A DNA stretch of 21,876 nucleotides from a virus. This document shows, piece after piece, positions 1 through 8,300 of this stretch. Numbering within the stretch: the stretch's first letter is position 1; each line of letters begins with the position of its first letter. The position numbers and the translations under genes are program-made. The notes beneath the pieces are model-generated. The model saw nothing but the letters and a program-made list of their open reading frames with translations. It was not told where the DNA came from and searched no databases. The stretch is taken from positions 1-21,876 of the IMG/VR virus record IMGVR_UViG_3300042558_003456, one strand, 5' to 3'.

Positions 1-1
1 T

Positions 2-412
2 GGTATTATGCAAGGTTTATGTAACGCTAACTCTTTAATCTTTAAAGATGAAAATTTACATTGTGATTTTGCAATTCATTTGTTGAATAATCATATTGAA
101 AACAAACCAAGTGAGAAAAGAATTAAAGAAATTCTATTATCCGCTTTGGAAATTGAAAAAGAATTTATCACAGAATCATTACCAGTATCTCTTATTGGAA
201 TGAACCAAAATTTAATGAAACAATATTTGGAGTTTGTGGTAGATGGTCTACTTGTTAAATTTGGATGTAAGAAACAATTTAATGTTGAACAACCATTTAA
301 ATTTATGGAACAAATTGCCGTTGAAACAAAAGGTAATTTCTTTGAGTCTAGAACTGTTGAATATCAAAAAGCAAAGTTAAATGAGACTCTCTCCTTTACT
401 GATGACTTTTAA
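2..412 (+). CDS. nrdB: Ribonucleoside-diphosphate reductase beta subunit (class Ia R2), C-terminal part
   Basis: This is the end of the small subunit of class Ia ribonucleotide reductase, which houses the di-iron/tyrosyl radical cofactor that starts the reduction of ribonucleotides. The reading frame is open to the left edge, so the gene begins outside the window and the ATG at 8 is internal. The segment DENLHCDF holds the Glu (50-52) and His (59-61) expected as iron ligands of the second metal-binding helix. PVSLIGMN, LMKQYLEFV and NFFESR follow, in the order seen in R2 proteins of the eukaryote/Bacteroidota-like type. The acidic, Phe-ended tail (SFTDDF) matches the peptide by which R2 docks on R1. 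The stop is 19 bases before nrdA, so the two are very probably co-transcribed. The radical Tyr and the first metal-binding helices lie outside the window and cannot be checked. Confidence 0.95.
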   Translation, partial: GIMQGLCNANSLIFKDENLHCDFAIHLLNNHIENKPSEKRIKEILLSALEIEKEFITESLPVSLIGMNQNLMKQYLEFVVDGLLVKFGCKKQFNVEQPFKFMEQIAVETKGNFFESRTVEYQKAKLNETLSFTDDF

Positions 413-431
413 TTTACTATCTTTTTAAACT

Positions 432-2864
432 ATGATGTCACTAAGAATTAAAAAACGTAGTGGAGACGATGCGTCGTTCAATCCACAAAAAATTTATCAA
501 AGAATTAAACGAGCTTCAAAAGGATTGAACGTTAATTCTGATGAAATCTTTATTAAAGTGATAACCTCAGTTCCGACTGAGGGTCTTATCACTACAAAGG
601 ATTTGGATAAGTTAATTTATGAAATTGCTGCGGCTTTTACAGGAAGTCATCATGACTATTCTCGTTTGGCTTCATCAGTTGCTATTTCATCTTACCATAA
701 AGAAACTGACCCAAGTTTCTCAAATACGATGAGTATATTACACGTTGACGGTATTGTGAGTAATGAGTTAATGGAAATTGTTGAGTCTTACGGACCAAGT
801 AAGATTGATGAGATTATCAATCACGATAACGATTATAACTTTGACTATTTTGCTTGGAGGTCTTTATCTGAAATGTATTTGTTGAAATTACCAAGTGGTA
901 AGGTTGTTGAAAGACCACAACATATGTATATGAGAGTTGCTCTTTGGGTGACCAATACATTTGAAGAGGCCGTTGAGTATTACCAAGCGTTATCAAGTCA
1001 AAGAATATCACCAGCGACTCCAATTATGATTAATGCGGGTACAAAGGTTCCACAACTTGCATCTTGTGTTCTTCATTACAACGATTCAGATTCTCGTGAA
1101 GGATTGTTGAATACTATGAGAGACATCTCAACATATTCATCTGATGCTGCGGGTATTGGATTATCAATGTCAAATATTCGTAGTAAAGAAAGTCGTATTA
1201 CATCTTCAGGTGGATATGCTGGTGGACTTTTGAAATACTTAAAGATTGTTAATGAGTCACTTCGTTTCTTTAACCAACAAGGACGTAGACCTGGTTCAGC
1301 TGCCATCTATTTGGAACCTTGGCATAAAGATATCATGGATTTATTGGAGATTAAAAAGAACACAGGTGCTGAAGAATTGAGAGCTCGTGATTTATTTACC
1401 GCACTTTGGATTCCTGATAACTTCATGAAAGCAGTTAAGGATAATGACGATTGGTATTTGTTCTGTCCTAACGATATTGTTAAGGCGGGAATCAAACCAT
1501 TACAAGAATCTTATGGTACTGAATATGAAGAAAATTATCAGTTAGCGGTTAATATGGGTCTTGGTAAAAAGGTTAAAGCTCAAGAAATTTGGAATAAGAT
1601 TATTGAATCTCAGATTGAAACAGGTGTTCCATATTTGTGTTCTAAAGACAATGCTAACAAGAAAACAAATCACCAAAACATTGGTGTCATCAAACAATCA
1701 AATCTTTGTAATGAGATTTACCAATACACTGATGAAAAGACAACCGCAATCTGTACTCTATCATCTATGGTATTAAAGAACTACGTTAAGGACGGGGAGT
1801 TTGATTTTAATGGATTGTATGGAGAAACACGTAAAGTCGTTAGAGCATTAAACAAAGTTGTTAATATCAATAACTACTCAACTGAGAAAGGACGTAAAGG
1901 TGGATTAGAACAAAGAGCAATTGCTATCGGTACCCAAGGATTGGCAGATGTATTCTATTTGATGGATTATATTTTCACATCAGAAGAGGCTCGTAAGTTA
2001 AATAAAGAAATTTTTGAAACTATCTATTTCGCAGCAATTACTGAAAGTAATAGATTGTGTATGGATGGTAAATATGAACCATACGCTCACTTTAACGGGT
2101 CACCTATGTCACAAGGAGTATTCCAATTTGATATGTGGGGATTGAAAGAAGATGAGTTATCAGGAAGATGGCCTTGGCAAATCTTGAAAGAGAATGTTAG
2201 TAAATATGGTGTTTGTAACTCTTTATTTACGGCTCAAATGCCTGTCGCGTCATCAGCAAAGATTACAGGTTCATATGAAATGACAGAACCCGCTCACTCA
2301 GCAATCTTTAACCGACGTGTTGTTGGTGGTGAGATTATGATTGTTAACAAGTATTTGATTAATGATTTTGAGAAGATTGGAATTTGGTCTGAAGATTTGA
2401 AGAATGAAATTATCATGAACGAAGGTTCAATTCAGAATATTAATTTCCTTAATTACTTGGATACTGAAGATAAGAGATATAACTTTAAAGTTAAAAGAAT
2501 TGAACATTTAATTCAGAAGTATAAAACAATTTGGGAAATTTCACAAAAGGCATTGATTGAAATGGCTGCGGATAGAGCACCATTCATTGACCAATCACAA
2601 TCAATGAACATTTATATGGGTAACCCAACGTTGTCTAAGATTTCTTCATCACATTTTTATGGATGGGAAAAAGGATTGAAAACACTTTGTTACTATGTTA
2701 GAACAAAGGCAATCTCAACTGGAGCAAAACACTTGGCGGTTGACATTTCAAAGGTTAACAAACCAAATCCAACTCCTGAACCTCCAAAGGTTGATTACAG
2801 TTCAATGAACTTACCTCCAAAACCTGACAATAGTCAATTTGATTGTTTTGGATGTTCTTCTTAA
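432..2864 (+). CDS. nrdA: Ribonucleoside-diphosphate reductase alpha subunit (class Ia R1)
   Basis: Large catalytic subunit of ribonucleotide reductase, converting NDPs to dNDPs for phage DNA synthesis. Residues 1-90 form an ATP-cone allosteric domain. The catalytic set is complete: Cys212 (in LASCVLHY) and Cys441 (in AICTLSS) as the active-site redox pair, Cys426 in SNLCNEI as thiyl-radical Cys with Asn424 and Glu428, and the radical-transfer pair Tyr754-Tyr755 in CYYVRTKA. The C-terminal Cys805-x-x-Cys808 swaps disulfides with thioredoxin or glutaredoxin. The 15-residue spacing between Cys426 and Cys441 matches the eukaryotic-type R1 rather than E. coli NrdA (23 residues). At 810 residues it is full length, with no intein or frameshift. 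Two ATGs stand in tandem (432 and 435) and either could be the start; no Shine-Dalgarno is visible. The upstream neighbour is nrdB, and a terminator follows the stop. Confidence 0.97.
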   Translation: MMSLRIKKRSGDDASFNPQKIYQRIKRASKGLNVNSDEIFIKVITSVPTEGLITTKDLDKLIYEIAAAFTGSHHDYSRLASSVAISSYHKETDPSFSNTMSILHVDGIVSNELMEIVESYGPSKIDEIINHDNDYNFDYFAWRSLSEMYLLKLPSGKVVERPQHMYMRVALWVTNTFEEAVEYYQALSSQRISPATPIMINAGTKVPQLASCVLHYNDSDSREGLLNTMRDISTYSSDAAGIGLSMSNIRSKESRITSSGGYAGGLLKYLKIVNESLRFFNQQGRRPGSAAIYLEPWHKDIMDLLEIKKNTGAEELRARDLFTALWIPDNFMKAVKDNDDWYLFCPNDIVKAGIKPLQESYGTEYEENYQLAVNMGLGKKVKAQEIWNKIIESQIETGVPYLCSKDNANKKTNHQNIGVIKQSNLCNEIYQYTDEKTTAICTLSSMVLKNYVKDGEFDFNGLYGETRKVVRALNKVVNINNYSTEKGRKGGLEQRAIAIGTQGLADVFYLMDYIFTSEEARKLNKEIFETIYFAAITESNRLCMDGKYEPYAHFNGSPMSQGVFQFDMWGLKEDELSGRWPWQILKENVSKYGVCNSLFTAQMPVASSAKITGSYEMTEPAHSAIFNRRVVGGEIMIVNKYLINDFEKIGIWSEDLKNEIIMNEGSIQNINFLNYLDTEDKRYNFKVKRIEHLIQKYKTIWEISQKALIEMAADRAPFIDQSQSMNIYMGNPTLSKISSSHFYGWEKGLKTLCYYVRTKAISTGAKHLAVDISKVNKPNPTPEPPKVDYSSMNLPPKPDNSQFDCFGCSS

Positions 2865-2879
2865 CAAATCCGATGTGTT

Positions 2880-2904
2880 ATCCCGAGCTAGGTCGGGATT
2901 TTTT
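2880..2904 (+). terminator. Rho-independent terminator after nrdA
   Basis: A perfect 7-bp stem (ATCCCGA at 2880-2886 pairing with TCGGGAT at 2893-2899) encloses a 6-base loop and runs into six T residues (2899-2904). It starts 16 bases after the nrdA stop. It separates the nucleotide-metabolism unit from the structural genes, so the gene at 2951 should have its own promoter. I saw no other hairpin-plus-T-tract of this quality in the gaps of the window. Confidence 0.9.
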
Positions 2905-2908
2905 ATTT

Positions 2909-2926
2909 TAACTATTTATCAAATAA
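2909..2926 (+). promoter_or_regulatory. Candidate late promoter/regulatory motif, copy 1
   Basis: The sequence TAACTATTTATCAAATAA lies just after the nrdA terminator and 24 bases before the gp25-like start. It matches copy 2 (5311-5328) at 17 of 18 positions, and its 14-base core TATTTATSAAATAA (2913-2926) is also found in copy 3. The core contains a dyad, TATTT-N3-AAATA. Position after a terminator and ahead of a new unit suggests a promoter. The AT-rich block without an obvious -35 box is reminiscent of T4-type late promoters, but the sequence is not the T4 TATAAATA consensus. Function is inferred. Confidence 0.45.
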
Positions 2927-2951
2927 CAGAGGACTTTATATTTATTTGATA
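2917..2951 (+). repeat. 10-bp inverted repeat reaching the gp25 start codon
   Basis: TATCAAATAA (2917-2926) is the exact reverse complement of TTATTTGATA (2942-2951), with a 15-base spacer. The right arm includes the A of the ATG at 2951. The spacer contains AGAGGA (2928-2933), the only Shine-Dalgarno-like string near a start here, though 17 bases from the ATG is too far for normal use. The left arm overlaps the candidate promoter core. It could be an operator or an mRNA hairpin hiding the start. Chance is possible because the arms are AT-rich. Confidence 0.4.
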
Positions 2952-3409
2952 TGGCAAATGGAAAAACATATGGTATAGATTTTCCTTTCAGAACATCTCA
3001 ATTTGGTAAATATTTAAGTTTATCTCAAACTGCGGATGATGAAATCAGGAATAACTTAGTGCATTTATTGTTGACTAGACGAGGTAGTAGATATTACCTA
3101 CCTGATTTTGGAAGTAGATTGTATGATTATATTTTTGAGCCAATGGACAGTCTAACTTTTGATAGTATTGAGGCGGAGATTAGACAATCTTGTGAGAGAT
3201 ATATACCAAACCTTAAAATTTCAAAAATTTCAATTACTGATGCGTCAAATGATGATGTTGATTCTGCAACATCTGTTGAGGATTCTGGTGGGAGAACATA
3301 TAATATGACAGGAATGGGTAATAGAGAATACACCGCAAAAGTTAGAATTGATTACGTTATCACCGATAATGTATTTAACTCTAAAGATTTTGTAATTATT
3401 AATATATAA
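2951..3409 (+). CDS. gp25: gp25-like baseplate wedge protein
   Basis: A 152-residue protein of the T4 gp25/P2 gpW/Mu gp46 baseplate-wedge family. Members of this size form the wedge part that contacts the sheath and triggers its contraction. The family signature lies at residues 36-60: LLLTRRGSRYYLPDFGSRL, followed by IFEPMD and a region (about 65-100) in which helix and strand alternate. It has no catalytic function that I can see; the old lysozyme label for gp25 is not supported. It heads a new transcription unit behind the nrdA terminator and is followed after 4 bases by the gp6-like gene, the usual wedge pairing. The ATG at 2951 is the only start in frame before the upstream sequence becomes non-coding. 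Confidence 0.92.
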   Translation: MANGKTYGIDFPFRTSQFGKYLSLSQTADDEIRNNLVHLLLTRRGSRYYLPDFGSRLYDYIFEPMDSLTFDSIEAEIRQSCERYIPNLKISKISITDASNDDVDSATSVEDSGGRTYNMTGMGNREYTAKVRIDYVITDNVFNSKDFVIINI

Positions 3410-3413
3410 TATT

Positions 3414-5252
3414 ATGGCTGAAAAAAGAATATCCTATACAGTTAGGGACTTCCAAGGATTAAGAACTGAACTTGTTAATTATGTTAAAACTTATTATCCT
3501 GAATTAATTGATAATTTTAACGATGCTTCCGTGTTCTCTGTGTTTATGGATTTAAACGCTGCGGTTGCAGATAACTTACATTATCATATTGATAGAAGTG
3601 TTCAAGAAACTGTCCTACAGTTTGCTCAACAACGCTCGTCGGTTTATAATTTGGCTAGAACTTATGGTTTAAAAATTCCCGGACAAAGACCGTCAGTATC
3701 ATTAGTTGAATTCTCCATTACAGTTCCTGCGGCTGGTGATAAAGATGATGAAAGATATGAAGGTATATTAAGGAGAGGTTCTCAGGTTGTTGGCGCGGGA
3801 CAAGTATTTGAAACCATTTATGATATTGATTTTACATCACCATATAATGCTCAAGGGTTTCCGAATAGGTTAAAAATTCCAAATTTTGATTCAAGAGGGA
3901 ATCTTATTAACTATACAATTACTAAAAGAGAATTAGTTGTAAATGGTGTTACAAAAGTATTTAAACAAGTAATAACCCCAAATGATGTTAGACCATTCTA
4001 TGAAATTTTCTTACCTGGTAAAAATGTTTTAGGTATTACAAGTATCATCCAAAAAGATGGAACAAGTTATGCTAATGTCCCAAGTCCTCAAGAGTTCTTA
4101 GGTACTAATGGTAGATGGTATGAGGTTGATGCGTTGGCACAAGATAGGGTTTTTATTGAAGACTCAACTAAACCATCAGACAAGCCTGGTGTTAAAATTG
4201 GTAAGTGGATACAAACCAATAACCGATTTATCAGTGAGTTTACTCCTGAAGGATTTATGAAGTTAACATTTGGTGGTGGAACGGGTTCAGCTGAAGACCA
4301 ACTTAGAGAATTTACAAATTCAGGTAACTTACCTACAATTCAAAATTTTTTAAATAACTTTTCATTAGGGTCAACCTTAAAGGCGAATACCACTTTGTTT
4401 ATACAATATCGTTCAGGTGGTGGAGTTGGAAGTAATTTAGGTGTGAATACGATTAATCAAATTGGAACTGTAATATTTGTTGTAAACGGACCTTCCGAAA
4501 CTACAAATACTGCGGTTGTTAATTCATTGAGATGTAATAACGTAACTGCGGCTATTGGTGGGGCAGGACAACCAACGTTAGAAGAAGTTAGAAACTATGT
4601 GGCATTTAACTTTGCAAGCCAAAACAGAGCGGTAACTGTGAATGACTACGAAGCTTTAATTAGAAAGATGCCAAGTCAGTTTGGTGCACCTGCTAAAGTT
4701 GCGGTAATGGAAGAAGAGAATAAAATTAAAGTTAAGATTCTTTCATACGATACTAATGGGGCGTTAACTAATACGGTATCAAATGCGTTATTAGATAACT
4801 TAGCAACTTATTTATCAAACTATAGAATGATTAATGATTATATCGCAATTGAAACTGCGGATGTTGTTGACCTAAGTATTGACCTATATGTTGTATTAGA
4901 GTCAACTCAAAATCAGGGTAATATTATTACATCAATAATTGACAAGGTGTCAAGTTATTTCAATCCATCAAATAGAGAACTTGGTCAGAACGTTAACATA
5001 TCTGAGATTAATAGAATTTTACAATCCGAAAATGGTGTAATTTCAGTAACTCAAATTGATATTTTTAACGAGGTTGGAGGTGAGTATTCGTCATCTCAAA
5101 CATCAATGGCTTACTCAAATACAATAACTAGACAGATTGAACCTCAGGAAGGGACAATATTCGCATTGCCTAATCAAATATATCAAATTAGGTTCCCGAC
5201 AAAGGACATTAGAGTGAGAGTTAAAAACTTCCAATCAGTTACACTTTCTTAA
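3414..5252 (+). CDS. gp6: gp6-like baseplate wedge protein (baseplate J family)
   Basis: A 612-residue protein close in length to T4 gp6 (about 660), the wedge component that dimerises and ties wedges into the baseplate ring (P2 gpJ/Mu gp47 family). The N-terminus (YTVRDFQGL, then VFMDLNAAVADNLHYHID at about 45-65) is typical of gp6. The core baseplate-J features follow: LFIQYRSGGGVGSNLG at 328-343, then GGAGQPTLEEVRNYV at about 382 and RAVTVNDYEALI, the stretch usually ending the J domain. Residues 450-600 would be the gp6 C-terminal dimerisation part. It lies 4 bases behind the gp25-like gene, so the two are one operon. An 82-base gap with its own motif separates it from the next gene. Confidence 0.93.
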   Translation: MAEKRISYTVRDFQGLRTELVNYVKTYYPELIDNFNDASVFSVFMDLNAAVADNLHYHIDRSVQETVLQFAQQRSSVYNLARTYGLKIPGQRPSVSLVEFSITVPAAGDKDDERYEGILRRGSQVVGAGQVFETIYDIDFTSPYNAQGFPNRLKIPNFDSRGNLINYTITKRELVVNGVTKVFKQVITPNDVRPFYEIFLPGKNVLGITSIIQKDGTSYANVPSPQEFLGTNGRWYEVDALAQDRVFIEDSTKPSDKPGVKIGKWIQTNNRFISEFTPEGFMKLTFGGGTGSAEDQLREFTNSGNLPTIQNFLNNFSLGSTLKANTTLFIQYRSGGGVGSNLGVNTINQIGTVIFVVNGPSETTNTAVVNSLRCNNVTAAIGGAGQPTLEEVRNYVAFNFASQNRAVTVNDYEALIRKMPSQFGAPAKVAVMEEENKIKVKILSYDTNGALTNTVSNALLDNLATYLSNYRMINDYIAIETADVVDLSIDLYVVLESTQNQGNIITSIIDKVSSYFNPSNRELGQNVNISEINRILQSENGVISVTQIDIFNEVGGEYSSSQTSMAYSNTITRQIEPQEGTIFALPNQIYQIRFPTKDIRVRVKNFQSVTLS

Positions 5253-5310
5253 TTTATTTTATTTATTTAGGACTTATAATTTAATTGATTGTGTTTATAA
5301 AATGCAGTCA

Positions 5311-5330
5311 TAACTATTTATGAAATAAAG
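5311..5330 (+). promoter_or_regulatory. Candidate late promoter/regulatory motif, copy 2
   Basis: TAACTATTTATGAAATAAAG fills the end of the 82-base gap between the gp6-like gene and the 1751-residue gene; the ATG is at 5335. Bases 5315-5330 (TATTTATGAAATAAAG) are identical over 16 bases to copy 3 at 21357-21372, and 5311-5328 match copy 1 at 17 of 18. If it is a -10-type element the transcript would start almost at the ATG, giving a leader of only a few bases. The same gap also shares AGGACTT with the gap before gp25 (5269-5275 and 2930-2936). Function is inferred. Confidence 0.5.
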
Positions 5331-5334
5331 TCCG

Positions 5335-8300
5335 ATGAGTAAAATTTATAGGATAAAAACAACTCCTGGAATTGACCAAAATTTAACAGTAAACATAAAC
5401 CAAGATTTTGAAGAGATTGAATTACTATCTCTTAAAATAAGACAAGAAGATGTTTACCCAATCGGATGTGCCAATTATGGAGTCATTGCGGGAAGAGTAT
5501 TTGTGAACGGGGGATATGGACTACCAAAGGCTAAAGTATCTGTATTTATACCTCTTAGACCTGAAGATGAAGATAATCCTGTCTTAACTTCATACTATCC
5601 TTATAGAACTCTTGAGGATGTTAATGAAGATGGGTATAAATATAATTTGCTACCATACGTAGCTTCTTATAGTGGACACTCACCGACAGGGACATTCCCA
5701 ACAAGAGAAGATGTATTAAAAGACCCAGTTGCTTCGGAACTTTTTGAAAAGTATTACAAATATACTGTAACGACAAATGAAAGTGGAGACTATATGATTT
5801 ATGGAGTCCCACTTGGGACTCACACGATAGTTTTAAATGTTGACTTATCTGATATTGGGGAGTTCTCAATGACTCCTCAAGATTTAATTAGAATTGGAAG
5901 AGGAACTGAGAATCAATTTAATGGTAGTTTCTTTAGGTCTTCAAATAACTTTAATGAACTTCCGCAGATTGTTTACGAAACTAAGATAGTACAGGTTAAT
6001 GCATTTTGGGGTCAAGATGATACCTGTCAAGTAGGAATTACTCGGGCAGATTTTGATTTGAGTAGTGGGCAAAATAATATTACCATACAACCAACTGCGG
6101 TATTTATGGGTTCTATATTTTCTTCTGAAACCACTAAAAAAGTTAAAAGAAGATGTAAAGTTAAATCTAAATTAGGTCAATTATGTCAATTAACTACAGG
6201 ACCTGGACAGATTATTGCTATTAGACAAACTATAGATATTGATGATGATGGGTATCCTGTCTTAGAAAAATATGATTTACCACAAAACGGTAAATTGATA
6301 GATGCTGACGGGACTTGGGTAATTGAAGTCCCTATGAACTTGGACTATGTTTACACTAATGAAAATGGTGAAAGAGTATTAAGTGATGACCCTAAATTAG
6401 GAATTCCTACAAATGGTAAATATAGATTTAAAATTAAATGGCAACAACCTGCGGGACTTACTGAAGAAAACAGAAGAGGGTATTTCTTAGTTCCAAACAT
6501 TAAAGAACACGGATGGACAAACAGTGGGGAAGACCCTCTATTACAGGATACTGAAACTTTTACTATTCAAACTAATGACCCAGTTATTAATATAGTCGGA
6601 CAATCAGGTTATGTGTATCGTGTTAAGTCAAAAACAAATGTAACTGATTTTGTTGTTGAATTAGACGGTAACCCATACGTGGGTAACAAAAATGACATTT
6701 TATTAAATTCAAATGATATTATTTCTATAACTCCCACATATGAGGATGATGAAGCAACATCTACTTGGGTGTTTGAAAAAATACCTTTGGTAAAATATAG
6801 ATTAGAAAGGTCATATGCATTTAGTTTAAGTTGGTATGATTACAATGACCCTCAGGAGGCTATTGATTGTATAGACACGTTTTATTTTATGAAATATAAT
6901 AAAGTATATACTGTGTCACAATTATTAGATAGATATACGTCAAGAAGATTTACTTGGAATACTTTACAGATAAAAAATATAAACACAGATGATTGTGATG
7001 AATCAACTAATAAATTACCTGTTAATGATGTTCAGTATAGATTTGTTCCAATATTCATATTACTAAGTTTCTTTTTAACTCTTATGAAATTTTTGCTTAG
7101 GGCAATTATCATTCCTATGCATTTATTAGCGTTCTTATGGCCTGTAATCTTCTTGATTATGCAACTTGTGTGGGTTATACAAATGTTAATACACGGAATA
7201 TGTAAGGCGTTAAATAAAATTAGAGGATGGTTAGGTAAAGCAAAAAAAGAATGTGGTGAAAAACCAAAAAGAACAAAATATGCGGATAACTGGTTTAGAA
7301 ATGTAAAACTACCTCTTTTATTATACACTGAAGATGGGTGTGAAAGATGTGATTGTAAAGATTCTGAAATTGACCTTAGCGGTAATGAAACTGCCGATGG
7401 GTTACAACAAAACGCAACAGACGCTAGAACAGGAACAATAAATAGTAGCCCACTTGCGGATTTTAATAGTGCAGATGCGTATACTGTAGGAGATTTCCAA
7501 CAGGATTTTCCGTATCTATGGGAAGGACCAAATACGACTACGATTTATGAAGACACTCCTAATGATGCTAATGGACCTGAATATCTTGATGTTTTGTTCA
7601 CAAATTCATTAACAATTGCTGAAAGATTAAATACTTTTAATTTAAAGGATAAATATTTTGATACTACAACTATTAACGGTGGTGTTGGTAGAAATCAAGT
7701 TAAGAGAACTGTAACAGGTAATGGTAATATCTACCATTATGATAATACAATGGTCTTGGTTGTTGATGGTTCGGAATTAAGTAATTTTATTTCAGGACAA
7801 CTAATTTCATTCAGCGACCCAACTTTATCTACCGACCCAAATCTTACAGGTGCGACTGTTAATACTGGAGGAACTAACTCAATAACAGGAACCCCGATTT
7901 CAAACGGGGCGCAATGGACGGTTAATTATGCTTCACCATCAAACCCAACTGTGAGTAATTCAGTTACTTATACGATTAACTATAGTGGAGAATCAAAGGA
8001 TTACTTAACTTTCCCTACTGATATGGAATATTTTCAGGTATTGACTGGATTAACGTTAGGTACATTTTCCGCTTTAACTGAGAATCATACAAATATCAAC
8101 AGTAATTTCTTAAATAGGTCTAATAAAACTGACTTCTTAAACAGGTATTTGAATAATCAAATGAGAGTTTATGATATTGTTGGGGATTATTTAGGTTCTA
8201 ATGTTCAAAACCCATGTAAAGATGCTTTATGGAGAAGTATTGGTTTGGCTCCAAACCCTGGATTTGACGCTTCCTCATCTTCAAACATTCAGACTCCTTT

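Noticed and set aside
3071-3130. Lysozyme activity for the gp25-like protein
   Set aside because: The gp25 family has been labelled lysozyme-like in old annotation, but this protein shows only the structural wedge signature and no recognisable catalytic site.
5270-5333. GGACTT...AAGTCC inverted repeat across the gap before 5335 as a terminator
   Set aside because: Arms are only 6 bases with a 52-base loop and no T-tract after the right arm.
6883-6902. String resembling the TATTTATGAAATAA motif inside the 1751-residue gene
   Set aside because: It matches only with insertions, lies deep within a coding frame, and is not upstream of any start.
7032-7328. Antisense open frame of 98 codons
   Set aside because: It lies opposite the hydrophobic segment of the 1751-residue protein; all genes here are on the + strand and no independent support exists.
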